Shown here: positions 46,441 through 58,222 of the stretch, piece after piece
How positions within the stretch are numbered: the first letter of the stretch is position 1
Layout: every line of letters starts with the position of its first letter
Origin: Cyathus striatus
Taxonomy: Eukaryota > Basidiomycota > Agaricomycetes > Agaricales > Nidulariaceae
Reading direction: 5' to 3'
NCBI GenBank assembly: GCA_025738555.1
Contig: JAOVFP010000024.1
Location: forward strand, 496,001 to 560,000
Length of the DNA: 64,000 nucleotides
The notes under the pieces: model-generated
The model's database searches: none
What the model was told of the DNA's origin: nothing
What the model saw: the letters and a program-made list of their open reading frames with translations, nothing else
Position numbers and translations under genes: made by a program

Positions 46441-46445
46441 TTTGA

Positions 46446-47025
46446 ACCATCAGTCATATGACACTACAAGCAAAATTCATCATAGAAACATTACTTATTG
46501 TACCATTTATCTGCTAGACAACATTGCTTTAATTTTAAAGTTACATGCAATGATAAAAATACCTGACATGCTGAAAATTACAATATGTAACACCTAAAAT
46601 CTTGAAGTGCCAAATGTATCTATGGGTTTGGAATGTAACACACTGTGAAGGGTGCTGAATTGATTGTGTTAGTACAGTATCTTAGACATTCTGAACATTG
46701 TTGTACATATACTTAGTGTTGGTAAGCTGAGCTCCCCATGCAGATCCAGATTACTTTCATGATTGAAGATTCATCACCAACTATTATGCATGTCACCATT
46801 TATATTACTAGGGACTATTGAGAGACTCACTGTAGAGCTTGAAGGATTAAGCAATCTGACAAACAGTGAAATATAGATTAGCAGATGCTATCCTGGGCAG
46901 CACTCCATGCACTTCTGCAATATAAGAAATGCTTATTTATATTTACAACTACATATAGAACTACATAATATACATGGGAGTACAAGTAGAAACATTCAAG
47001 AAAGATGCATACATATATAGTATGT
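46446..47025. other. Right edge of the transposon island
   Basis: About 580 bp of AT-rich sequence without a gene. It includes the second arm of the 45509 inverted repeat. CpG-containing coding sequence resumes at the TF2 3' end. Confidence 0.4.
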
Positions 47026-50000
47026 CTAAGCAAGAGATACAAAGGAACCATGTTCTTGTAGACTCTCATGCAGGGTAACATTGCTTTCAGGATTACAACT
47101 TTCCTCGAATAACGATCGAAGAACAGATGGTTCCATTGGGCGAGGGAACGTAATAGGGACACCAGGAATTCCAGTGGCAAGTCCGCAACGTTTTAAAATC
47201 ATATCCTCAAGCATCTTCGTAAATCGGAACGCTAAAGGAATGCGCTCTCCGACCTTGGCTATAGCTGATCTATATATATGTTGAATATTTTAAAAAAAAT
47301 GTGCGTGTTATTCAGTGAATGACTCACTGAACGAATTCGATCTCTGCTCGAAGTGTTGATATTTGATCCTGGCTCTTGGCGTCAAGTGCGGCTTGCAAAA
47401 ATCGAACAAGCACTCGACCACCCACAAACCACGAGAACTGCAATCCAGTCCAGTCCATTGAGTGATAAAAACATGTAGATAAGTACCACTCACTGAACAA
47501 AAGGGATCCAGCAGTGTAATATCGTAGCTAGTGGACCAGACGTTATATATGAGGTCAAGGATTGCCCTAGCTGCTGTCAGAATCTTAAGAGCGGAGATAC
47601 ATCCCGATTGCCTGACTTCAGCATGAGGATCATGCAGCACTATAGTTGCACTAAGCCCAGTCATAAATATACACGCTATAGAAAGAAAAGGCTTCTTACA
47701 CGTGCGGCATTAGACAAGCGGTGTATAAATGATTGTCGACCACGTTGTTCACTATGGGACTTCGAAGGTGACTCGGAAAGGATGCTCGAAATGAAGAAAC
47801 AATATTATCCAGTTCGATAAAAGCCTGAGATCCCCTGGGGTCCACGCGGTCAGAGGACTGGTGATCACCATACGCCGTGGCAACTGAAGCATCACCGGCA
47901 AAATGCTTTGCTCGAAAACGTAAATTAAAAGCTTTGACCTGCGCTAGAGGGTAACAATGTTGTTAGTAATGGACAAGACCAATTGTATCATCGACTGACA
48001 TAGCATGATTGTTCCCTTGATGTATAAAATGAAAGAATCGATTTGATTATCAGGGTGCTGGAGCAAAACATCCCTGCTATGGGCCCACTGCCGTTCCAAA
48101 GGTGTAACCAAAGTCTACTCAAAACCATCAATCAGCAAGTAAGTTAAGTAAGTAAGCGCACACACCCCTTTTTCAAACTGCTCTCCACAGACCGGAAGAA
48201 GTTGGGAAACATCTTGGTCATCTAAGCTTGATGCCCATCCATTGCCGCACCCATGTTGACGCTCTGCAGCATATGCTAACCAAAACGCATTTCTTCGCAT
48301 TTCATCTTCAATGACTGTACGTGCTGGCGGCAAGATGGAGGGTGGCCTCTCTGATTTTGAGATTGAGTGGAAAGGAGGGCACATATTTAATCCAAGCGGT
48401 ACGCAAAGGCGAAGGGAATGAGCAGTATGCAAAAAAACCTAGTGCGCAATTCAACACAGGAAATACGCAAAACCGCGGAGATCTCACATCAACCCATCTA
48501 AAGTAACCAGTTCAATTAACCGAATTATCTAAAACATAGATCGACTAACCTAGAATGAGACCAATAGAACCAGCAAAGTATAATGTTTGCTAAATTAAAG
48601 ATGCAGTTTAGCCAATGCGACCGTCCCTGAATATCAAAATACCTTGCAGAACAGGAAATAGATCCTCGCCAAGTGAATTCAGATGTTCAGCTGTCTGTCT
48701 GGCTAATTTGGCTTGCTGCTCAGCAAATGAGTCCGGGCGTTGCTCTTTAATACGATGTTTTTGCAAAAATATTTCGTCTAAATCATGAGCTGTAATGTGT
48801 TTATCGATCGAGAGAGCTAGTACTCACCTGGAGCAACTTCATCAAAATTTGGGAGTGGAGGTGAGGTAACTGCTGCTGTGTAGAGACTTCCAATCGCACA
48901 TATCGCATGTAGCACTGGGGTAGACGGAAACTTTGGATGACTAGGTGGCAATGAAAGAGAGTGTAAAAAACTGGGGGCATGGAATAACCGACCAGCGTGT
49001 GGATGAAAAGTAAAGAAAACATCTACTCTGATATGCAAATGAATATACTGCAGGCAGCCCCGAAAAAGCACATACAAGTGACGTAGGAGATCTGGTTTGG
49101 GTAAAGATGGTGGCCAATTTGGCCATATAACGTCGAGTCCAAGAGAAGAGTTAGAAGGATCTCTCGACAGAGAACTACCTCCCGGCATTGCTGAGAATAT
49201 ATCTTGTGATGGCGACCTAGAATCATGGCGTGGTCTAACGGAGTTCTCAGGACTTCCTCCTCCCGTATATTGATGTGACATTCCAGTAGAAGATGGGCTT
49301 ATAGATGTGGAGGGGAATGAGGAAAAGTCAGTAACTAATGGATTGGACACCGACGAAAGCTGTGAATGAAAGGATGGTTGGTCCAAGCTGCGAGATATGG
49401 AGGAAGTATGAGTTTGGGCGGCACTAACTGCTTCGGCACTTTCTTTCTGCCGCAACAAAGTCTCTAATTCATCTAAGAAAAAATAAGAGTGAGATAGAAA
49501 GCCATAGGGTTGCACCAACTTATTCTGTTCTCTAACCGTTCGTACCGGTTCTTAGGACCGTCGTTAATAGCCGAATTAGCTTCTGCAACTTAAGTAGTGT
49601 CAATGAAGGCCAGTATTATGGGTTCAGTGATATAGCCTACCGTCATCGAAGGTGCACTCCGGCTTAGGGGGGACATTAGTACCAGGAGGTGCGTGTGTTA
49701 GTGCATGGGCATGAGATCGAACACAAGTTGAACATGGTCTCTTTGCATCACTAAGGTGCTTTAGACCAGATAAACTAGCAGCAGATGGAGCAGCTCGTAC
49801 CATTTCTACAATGATCAAGTGACATGTGAATTTAGTAGCTCCGGAGACCACGCCAGTAACTTACCAGCTTTCTTCGACGACACTGGAAGAGAGATACAAT
49901 CATTCACGAACCACAAGCAGCGCAGTAGACTTACTTGATGACAAGCCTAATGGGTGCATAATGGATACTGGTCAGTAAACAGCAAAAAAGAGGAAAGGAA

Positions 50001-50102
50001 GGGACACACTTGGTTTCTCTTGAGTACATTGGGGTGTGTACCAGTACTAGCAAGAGGATCGGTGGAGGAGCGATGAGTAGAAGACTGCGAGACCCTGGGC
50101 AT
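47026..50102 (-). CDS. Zn2Cys6 fungal transcription factor with Fungal_trans domain (TF2)
   Basis: ATG 50102 gives MPRVSQSSTHRSSTDP. Removing four introns assembles the zinc cluster NQ-ACHQ-CRRRKL-KC-DAKRPCSTC, then VRSHAHALTHAPPGTN up to PEC. The spacing is C-x2-C-x6-C-x5-C-x2-C-x22-C, again with a long final loop. A Ser-rich linker contains a Leu/Glu segment (ELETLLRQKESAEAV, about 49480-49435). The middle-homology region begins at VDVFFTFHPHAGRLFHAPSF (about 49020-48960) and continues through VIEDEMRRNAFWLAYAAERQ (about 48310-48250). The C-terminus ends ESLQEHGSFVSLA. It is clearly related to TF1 at 11472-14278 across both the zinc cluster and the VDVFF/IDIFF block. Its target genes are unknown. 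The TF2 3' end borders the repeat island. Confidence 0.85.
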
Positions 50103-50470
50103 TGAGAATAAAGAGAATGAAGAAGGATGGGAGGACAGGGTATAGGTAGGAAGTGGAAAGAAAAGAACGAAGCTGGAATGAAGTCGAAACCCGGAGTTGA
50201 GATGCGCTCGATGAGCTGTGGGATCGAGGAACGGAGTAAACCAAGAGTAACGATCGAGCAAGCGAAGAACACGTGCCACCTCCGTCTCTTGCCTTTCTTG
50301 TCTCATTTGCCGCCATTTCCGGTCACTTCCGGCATCTTAGAATAGATCCCGTTTGGCAACCAGTCTCAACAGGTCTCAACTGCCAACTGCCAACCAAAAT
50401 ATTTCGAAAGCAAATATAGATAAGAATAACAAAACCAAAAAACTATTTGATACAAAGCTATAGTAGAAGA
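50103..50470. promoter_or_regulatory. Intergenic region upstream of TF2
   Basis: About 370 bp between the TF2 start and the stop of the next minus-strand gene. It should carry the TF2 promoter. It is A/G-rich near 50125-50170, and no gene was seen. Confidence 0.35.
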
Positions 50471-53400
50471 CTAGGGAGTGAGTTTACCTGTAGTAGAAAA
50501 AGATGTAGTGATGTTCAACACCCCCACGTTCGTTAGACTATGAGCAATCGCTGTGGCAGATGCGTTCCATGCCTGCTCAAACACACTATCGGAGAATGAC
50601 AAGTCATGGACAACAACGGGGGAGGTTGCGTTTTCAGTCCAAACAATATCCTGTTGGACCTCGGTAATAGTCCAATTGCGCATTGCAGCACCGTCTCCCG
50701 AGCCAAAATACAGGGCGCCATTGGGCGCTGTGAACGAAGAATAAACACCAGAAATATCTGATGGAGCAATGGTTCCGAATACTGCGACCTCCAGAGCGGG
50801 TATAAGGTCAATGGATTCGAAGAGTAGGGAAGAAGCAGGTGGCACTGGCGTAGCAAGCGTCACCGCATTGAGCACGAATTCAACCAATGCCGTTGCAATG
50901 TCGGTACGAGGAATAGAAGAAAAATATTGTAGAAGAACATGATTGATGTTGCCGAAAGTGCCTGAGTTTCGGGGGTCAAGTCGAGGGGTTGACAACGCAA
51001 CCTCGTCGTCAGAGCCAGGTAGGGCACTGAGAGCTTCACCAGCAGAAACAATCACTCGCGGTAGTGCATCTTTGCTGAGAATGACAGCTTGTTTAGAAAC
51101 ACCATGTCTGGAATTTGAGAAAGGAAGACGAAGTCGCAACATATCGATCACTCCATACACAGGTCGCGTCGGATAACATCCAGTGTCAAACTGCGTGAAG
51201 TTAGATATTGGGTGCAGCCCGAACACAGTTGTCTCGATAGTGTCTATTTGACTTCTCTGTTCAGAACCAAGGTTTGGATAGCATGCCAAAGGAGGGGGGA
51301 ACGAGTCTGGCGTAGAGTTTATGTACAGGTCACGCACAAGAGAAGAGGATCCATCGAACGGAAGCAAGACGGACGACACGCTTAGGGCAGACTTGAAGGT
51401 ACTTAAATCTTTAGAGTCCTGATTCAACACACTGGTCCAATACTTCGTCAATGCAAGCTCTGTCTGTTGTGAAGACGCTAAAAATCACGTAAGATACAGC
51501 TGACCGTGTATGCAAAATCAGACATACCAACGGCATAACTGTACATTTGATCAAGTGTCGATTGTGCGTCTGATCCAACTCTTGAAATTTGTGCGCTTAA
51601 TGGTTGCCCCTCGTGAATAAACGACGCGGAGAGAGGCGAGACCGTTTGTGCTGCAAAATTGAACTCATACCCTCTGGCTGATGTGGTGAATGAAGATTGT
51701 GTGGTTAAAACCGGGCCATCAGAACCATCTAGCTCGTGCCACGATAAACGAGTAACAAAGAGCTGAAGTTGAGAAGCAGCGTCTTCATCTTGGGATTTAA
51801 ACAAGTTCCAAAGTAAAGCTGTTTGAGCCCAAGTTGTTCGATTTGGAAACAACCCAGGGTTCAATGCACTACCTGTGTCGACCAAAAGTGACTGTGATGC
51901 ACAATTATTTCCAGTTTGAGCACCTAGGGTAGCCCAAACAGCATTGTATACTGTGGCACCAGTTTCGTTACCCAGGAATAACTTATTTAAGGATGGAACA
52001 AGATCAACAATATTTTGTGCGAGGGGGTTGCATGCACTTGAGGGAACGGTGCACGCACAGGTTGCATCTATGATATTGTAAGCATTGAATCTTAATGGAA
52101 AATATGGCACCCACTTAAGTTACAATTGGCGCCAACAAATCCATTGGAACATATCGCCTGACGGTGCGGGCCACGGTTGGCGAATACTGCAGCTACTGCA
52201 ACCACTCCACCAAGAATGGCAAGTATTAGGAAAACCACCAATACAAACCATCTCCGGTGTTGCTGCCAACAAGACGTAATCCATACAGTACATGCGCTTC
52301 TGCGCTTCTGCTTCACCTCGATCGGGTATTGGTATGCTTTCGGGGAGCTATCTGTTCCAATAGACCGTGCAGCAGCCATCGTATCAGCATCGTCAAATCC
52401 CGATGACAGCTGCTGCACATTAGAGGGACTCTGTGATGTAATACTATGATGTGGATGGTGTCCCTTTTCTAAGAGACCGTGGAGAGCTCCAGCTCGATTA
52501 ACCAAGTCTGGAAGTGGGGCAACTTCATCTTCTCTGCGATGCTCCATCTCAGTGGCTATAGAAATATGGGGGATAATAGGAACAGGAGGTAAAGGCTTCC
52601 GCCGCCATGTGAATGCGCGGCGAACAGACTTGTTCGATGAGATACGAGAGAAGATAGAGGGCGCAGTGCTCTTTGCCGAATAAACAGAACTTCTGACTGG
52701 CTGTAGAATTCTAGGCCCCTGCGAACTTGCAAGCCATATCGGCGTTTCGTTTTCAAGAGGCATCATATATGGGGCAACTTTATGTAGTTCCTTGTAATGT
52801 GATATGGAATCATTTTCAGTTGTCCTAGAAAATGAGTCTTCCTTGTCGCACATGTTCTCTTGGCGAGATGAATACCGACTTCCAGGAGAAACGTTATGCA
52901 GTTTAGCAGGAGCTACTCCAACAATTGAGGAGCCTGGAACTTGTGCATTCCTAGTGACGCTTGCTGTTCTGATAATAGATGATTCTTGATCATACACCGT
53001 CTCTGAATCACCTGATAAACTCCTTTCATGCTCGGGAATGGGAGCAAATGAACTAGGGGGAGGTCGAGCGCCCGCTGGACGGCCATGTCGATTAGATAAG
53101 TAGTGCGAAGGAGTACTGTCATTTCGTGTGGCCTCGGCATAACTTAGTAGTGGGGGGTAGGTCATTTCGGAAATGCCGCTGATAGCATCACTACCGATTG
53201 AAACCCGCCGCTCCTTCCTAGAGGTGGAACTCTCCTGCAGTAGGGAAGTTATAAAGGAAGTGGGAAGTAGGCGATCTTCTGCCGCATCCACATCAATGCT
53301 TGAGGCGCCTTCATGCCAGTCGTAAGGAGAGAGTGTTCGACTGGCAGATGGGGAAACGGCGTTCGAAGTTACCTTGCGCGTACCATGCATAGATGTATGA

Positions 53401-53732
53401 GAAGACGATTCCAATTCCCACCTGGTATCTGGTGCTGGAGACGTAGAGGCCCCGGCTCCAGCAGGTTCGTGAGGTACCCTGCGTAATGGTACTAGTGGGA
53501 TAGTGGTGGCGGTGGTAAACGCACTGGCGCCCCCTGCGAAAGCAGTCTGACTGATGGGTGTGGTAGGAATCGAAGAAGGTGGCGGCGGAAACTGGGAGAG
53601 GCGCAGAGATTCGCCATAGCTAATAGTACTGTCCGCAATTCCGGAAGCAGCAGTATATTGAGACACGGCTGACGGGTTCCGCTTTAGCTTTGAGGTGTAT
53701 TTGGACTCATGATATTGCTCTGGATTGGACAT
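50471..53732 (-). CDS. Large single-pass type II membrane glycoprotein, unknown function
   Basis: Three exons. The first encodes a Ser/Pro-rich, hydrophilic cytoplasmic region of about 490 residues (MSNPEQYHESKYTSKLKRN to RRSACTVWITSCWQQHRR). One strong hydrophobic segment follows (WFVLVVFLILAILGGVVAVA, residues about 496-518). The outside part opens with Cys-rich CSNGFVGANCNLNATCAC, which is EGF-like; the second half comes from the next exon after an intron near 52040-52095. About 550 further residues follow, with many N-glycosylation sequons (NETG, NRTT, NSTP, NFTQ, NWTI, NATS, NASA, NITT) and few cysteines. A second intron (51430-51480) joins YSYAV to SSQQTEL. No signal peptide precedes the segment, so the orientation should be type II. 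I recognise no catalytic domain. It resembles conserved hypothetical cell-surface proteins of basidiomycetes. Confidence 0.8.
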
Positions 53733-54370
53733 TGGAGAGGGGAATTGGACTAAGGGGAGGTGTCTGCTGAAGAGCGGAAATGTTACGAGGGAGGCTAGTA
53801 GACGCGAACGGACATGCTATCTGGCGAGGACCAGAGGACCAGGGAAGAAGAGAAGAGAAAGGAAAGACAGGAAAGGAATGAGAAAGGAGTCTCAGGACGA
53901 AGGGAAGGAAGGAACGGATAAGGGAATGGGAATGGGAATGAGAATGAGAATGAGAGTGTGGACGTGTGCCAGCACCAGTTACAGATTCATCACAACTGTT
54001 CCTGATCATCAATTCAAATATCAGAAACAAATGTTGCTCTACATATGTTCGGGCTTCCGGCATGCGTTCCAGCCTTCCACTGTCCAGGTCCTATCTAATT
54101 ATGTCCCCAGTGCCACCTGTTCATACACAAACTTCGTCACTCAACAGCCACCAGCGTTCTCCACGTCCTACAGCTCCTCAGAGGCATCATCATCACATGG
54201 CGATGCAGTCCCGCAAACGTATGTATTCAGAGTAAAGGGCGTGAAGTCAAGCATCAAAAGAATATGTACAAAGTCGTAAACGTCAAACACGTGCATAAAT
54301 GGCGTGAATATAATAGGGGAATACAAGTCATTCACAATAGTCAGTGTAACGAAAATCCAGATCACCGTTC
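53733..54370. other. Intergenic region between Rac and the membrane glycoprotein
   Basis: About 640 bp, holding the promoter of the minus-strand gene at 53732 and the 3' flank of Rac. A (GAATGG)/(GAATGA)n run lies at about 53918-53955. No gene is supported. Confidence 0.4.
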
Positions 54371-55339
54371 TTATGCAATAATGCAAGACTTCTTACTCCC
54401 TTTCTTCACCTGCGGAACGGGATTCACTATGATGTGCGTCAGCGAAAGGCAATGCAAAACAGCCACAACAGCCAGACTTACAGACAGCACGGATAGCCTC
54501 ATCGAACACCGTCTTCAGGCCCTTCTGCGTAAGGGCTGAACATTCCAGGTATTTCACAGCGCCAATATCTTTAGCCATTGCCACTCCCTGTGAATATCCA
54601 ATAGGAGCCATACGTCTAGAAGCAATATATTGAGTACTCTTGCCATGATCCACTGGCCCAAACGGCTCACCTCTCGCGCAGTTTCTCGATAGTCGCCGGA
54701 TCTTCACGCAAATCCAACTTTGTTCCAACCAGGACGATGGAAGTGGAAGGTGCGTGATGAGATATCTCAGGATACCACTACATGATGTTGGCATGGACGA
54801 CTATCCCAAACAGCACAAATAGCTTTATTTACCTTCGTTCTAACGTTCTCATAACTAGGGGGGCTGACCAGAGAAAAGCAGATCAAGAACACATCGGTTT
54901 GCGGGTATGATAGTGGTCGAAGGCGATCGTAGTCTTCTTGACCCGCAGTATCCCAGAGTCCGAGAGAGATTGTCTTGCCATCGACCATGACATTAGCTGA
55001 ATAGTTATCGAACACTGAAACGGAATAACTTGAGATTGTACTAAAATTGTCCATAACCAGTGTGACATACCTGTTGGAATATATTCTCCCTGAAGCCTGC
55101 AGTTAGGAGTTGTTTCATACGAAAACTGTGCAGCACTCACAGGAAACGCATTGGTAGTATACGAAATCAGCAGACAGGTCTGGATTATGCAAGTGAAAAT
55201 GTGAACCCGGACCGATTAGAGGAAAAGCTTACCTTGCCAACGGCACCGTCTCCGACAACGACACCTGCGGAAGAGCTGATCAGTAACAGCGAGGCAAGGA
55301 CGACAAGTGAAGGGTCTATTTACATTTAATGGCCTGCAT
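54371..55339 (-). CDS. RAC1: Rac-type Rho-family small GTPase
   Basis: GTP-switch protein of about 195 residues that controls actin and polarised growth in fungi. The spliced protein begins [29 protein letters not shown], with the P-loop GDGAVGKT split by an intron. Switch I lies in [30 protein letters not shown] forms G3 and switch [12 protein letters not shown] gives the G4 motif TKLD, and ECSALTQKG gives G5. Using the canonical donor GTAAGT at 54481 and the acceptor ATAG at 54427, the C-terminus reads [18 protein letters not shown]. This supplies a polybasic stretch and a CIIA prenylation box. A second acceptor 17 nt downstream would remove the anchor. The exon with the start codon is only about 17 nt long. 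The upstream region 55340-55800 is CT-rich on the coding strand. Rac is favoured over Cdc42 by MQAIKC, LRPLSYP and the C-terminus. Confidence 0.94.
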
Positions 55340-56006
55340 TCTGTTCTAAGTCCCACAAAAATGTAGCTGGAGGTGGTCGAGGGGAGTAGGCTGGGATCAG
55401 GAAGGGATGATTGGACCTGGTGAGACGTAAGACTGAAGGCGGAGAAGAGAGATGTTCAGAACGCGTATTGTAGTCAATGTTTGGCGCCAGTATCAGAAAA
55501 ACATCAGAGGTATTGTACGAAAAGGGAAAACAAGCGCACCTTATTGAAAGGTGCGATGAATGTCGAAGAGTCTCGTGGGCAATGGGGGACGAAGTCGGGA
55601 GATAGTTGTGATAAGCAAGCCGGAAGGAAAATAAAAACTGAAACAAGACGAGGCAACGAGGTTCCAGCAACAACGGGGGCAGGTCCAGGAGGAGGTCGCT
55701 GTCAGTCGCGCACCCTCGTCGCCACCCCTCATTTTCTCACGCCCCGTCTTATCTCTCCCATATGTATTGTCAGATCAGCTACTTCTACACGCTAACGTAG
55801 GCACTTAATGAAACACATTATTCGGGTATGTAGCTACTCGGCCATTCAATAAATAAATAAAACAAGACGAAATCCGACGAAACCATTTGTGCTGGCGCCA
55901 GACGCCTACACAACAAGTCAGGACATAAAATACATGGTGGCAAACGCATAGCAAGACTAGACAGCAATGACAGAGTCCGTAGACCAAAGAACCTTTGATA
56001 CTTGTA
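55340..56006. promoter_or_regulatory. Rac upstream region
   Basis: About 670 bp between the Rac start and the stop of the next minus-strand gene. The coding strand is pyrimidine-rich, typical of strong fungal promoters. No open frame here is convincing. Confidence 0.35.
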
Positions 56007-57741
56007 TCAATCACTCGAAACAGATGTCTTCCTCCTTTTCAGCGGTGGCGATGACTCCCCATCGCTTAGCGCATCCTCCTTTCCGTCGCTGTCAGAAGAT
56101 GACCCATCGCCCTTTTCGTCTTCCGTCAGAGAAGGGTATAGCTTGTTGAAGTCACTTTCACTTTCCATCGAACAAGCGTCATCTTTAGGAAGCGTAAAGG
56201 GCTCAAGTAAACCAATGCCTAGTCCGATTCCGGAGGATATCGATCGATTCCTGAGGACAGGGCTTTCCGCCTCAAGAATGGCTTTAGATGGAGTATTTCG
56301 TACAGATGAGTTAGAGATTGCATTCTTGAGAGGTGTCCAGGCGCTGGCATTATACATGGCCACAAATGGATCAGATAGAAACTCGCTCGAGTAAAGAGGA
56401 ATCCGAGGTGATGAAAAGAAATCGTCGGTTAACTCTGAGATAGATTTCTTGTGACCTCGTATGCTTGTGCTTGGAGTACGAGAAAGAGGGGATGCTTCAA
56501 TACGGTATTTTCCTATTTCACCTCCCAAACGGCCAGATACTGGGGAGGGAAGATGCCCTCTCAAAAGTCTCTTCCTGTTTGAAGATCCACCCAAACGACT
56601 GCTCCCTGCAGGTGTATCCAGCTCATTTATATACTTTCCAGCTCGGGGACTGGACATCGGCGATCGCTGAGCAATGAAGGGGCTTGCTCCAAGAAAAGCT
56701 GACCCTTTGATGAGTGGACTTGACGAATCTCGAATGAGCATGCTAAGTGTTAATTCTCGAGTCTGTGAGTGTAGAGGATGACTTGGGCTTGGAAAGCGCC
56801 ATGGTTGATCTGAGGGCAGGCGCGGGGGCGAGTGTCGAAAGGATGGCGTAAGGAGTGGATCATACGGAGATGGGGGAACGGCGGGAGGGATAGGAGTAGG
56901 TGAGCCAAGATTGGTTTTATCTGACGCGTCTGCGTCTGTAGAATCAATCGCACTAGCAGAACCGGAGGATGGCTGAGGTGTGAGGGGAGGACTAATCGGA
57001 GGAACACTTTTCTGATCTTGGATTGGCTTGTTCTGGTCGCCTTCCACGACCTCAGATGGGGCGGCAGGAGGTGCCATTTTCTCCTTTGCCTTGGCACGAT
57101 CACGGCGATGACTCTTCAACTCCTCTGCTGGCAAAAGTGAACGGAAACGAGATTTATGAGAAACATTTTGCGGATCAGTCTGAGGATTAATATCCATATT
57201 GACCACCTTATCGAGGGTAAGGTGGTCGTCGCGGTGGCGATTATCCGCCTGCCTGTTTTCCTCTAACAGGATAAAGGTTGAATAAGCGAAAGAGCGAATA
57301 AGACTATAAGAACCTACTTCCGGATCCTCGACCTCGAGGGCGGTCGTTGCCATCGCGTCTGTTGGACATGGCAATCTTGTGCTTTTCAAATACGTGGCGC
57401 CTCCACATGCTCTTTGCATTCACGCCAGCATAAGTTCTTCTGCAGAAAGTACAGCGTAGCCTGGGTTCCTCGCCCTCTGGCCAGCCATCCATACCGCGTT
57501 CCTTGAGGTCCTTCTTTTTTGCGGGACACCAGCCCCTCGGGGGCTCTAGATAGGGCGGATAGGGAACAGCATGAGCATTGGGGTTGTTCTGTGATACGAA
57601 GTCGTGAGGATCGAGAAACCACTCTGGATTGTCGGCCATGAGGGGGTATGTGAGACCATCAGGATGAAGATGAGAGTTTGGGAAGGTCTTGAAGGGAGGA
57701 TGGATGAAGATGACGTTCGGATCGGAGGGGAGAGGGTCCAT
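56007..57741 (-). CDS. Putative nuclear protein with one C2H2-like zinc finger
   Basis: Two exons. Exon 1 (MDPLPSDPNVIFIHPPFK to GSG) contains CTFCRRTYAGVNAKSMWRRH followed by VFEKH, a C-x2-C-x15-H-x4-H finger of C2H2/BED type. An intron with donor GTAGGT after GGAA (about 57307) and acceptor TTAG joins GSG to KENRQADNRHRDDH. The rest, about 450 residues, is disordered: Ser/Pro-rich, with many SP dipeptides, repeated SPLSRTPS-like motifs, an acidic tail (DGSSSDSDGKEDAL) and a basic PPLKRRKTSVSSD terminus that could be a nuclear localisation signal. I do not recognise the family. ATG 57741 is chosen because no intron joins the upstream Pro-rich frame. Many SP/TP sites suggest phosphorylation (inference). 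Confidence 0.7.
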
Positions 57742-58222
57742 GCCTGCGGGGGGGATGGCGAGGGCATCATGGGCGCGGGTTGGGCGAGGCTGGAGGGGGC
57801 GTGAGGCGAAGTCTGAGGAAAGGGGTTGGGGGCATAGGGTCTGGGGTGGAAGGAGGCAGCGGCAGAGGCGAAGAAGTTGTCTGAGGGGAGTGGCTTGGTG
57901 AAGACGGAGAGGGAGGAGGCGGGGGGAGGAGGCCTGGGAGGGTGGTCTTGGAGGGGCATGGCGGTGGGGAAGAGGGAGAGGGAGAGGACAAGGAGAAGGA
58001 GGGGAGAGGGAGAGGAGGAGGGAGAGGGAGAGGGCAGGAGATAGGCAGACAGGGAGACAAGGCGGCGGTACTATTACATCCTCAGTCGGACTCGTAATTT
58101 ATCATTCCTTGTTTACTGCCTCATGCAAGCGGAGTTGGCACGCTCCTGATCCCATCAACGCGTATGTCACGTGACCATGTTAGTATTAGTAAGCTACTAC
58201 TGCTACAGTGCTACTAGTAACT
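57742..58222. other. Intergenic, purine/pyrimidine-skewed region
   Basis: About 480 bp upstream of the zinc-finger gene. Bases 57900-58060 are strongly G/A-rich on the plus strand, giving long overlapping Pro/Ser-rich open frames on the minus strand that I regard as compositional. It probably holds the promoter and a CT-rich leader. Confidence 0.4.

Noticed and set aside
53910..54280. Plus-strand open frames upstream of the glycoprotein gene
   Set aside because: Repetitive GAATGG/GAATGA codons and no domain; they overlap the expected promoter of the minus-strand gene.
57546..58060. Pro-rich open frames upstream of the zinc-finger gene
   Set aside because: They depend on purine/pyrimidine skew, and no usable intron connects them in frame to MDPLPSDPN.
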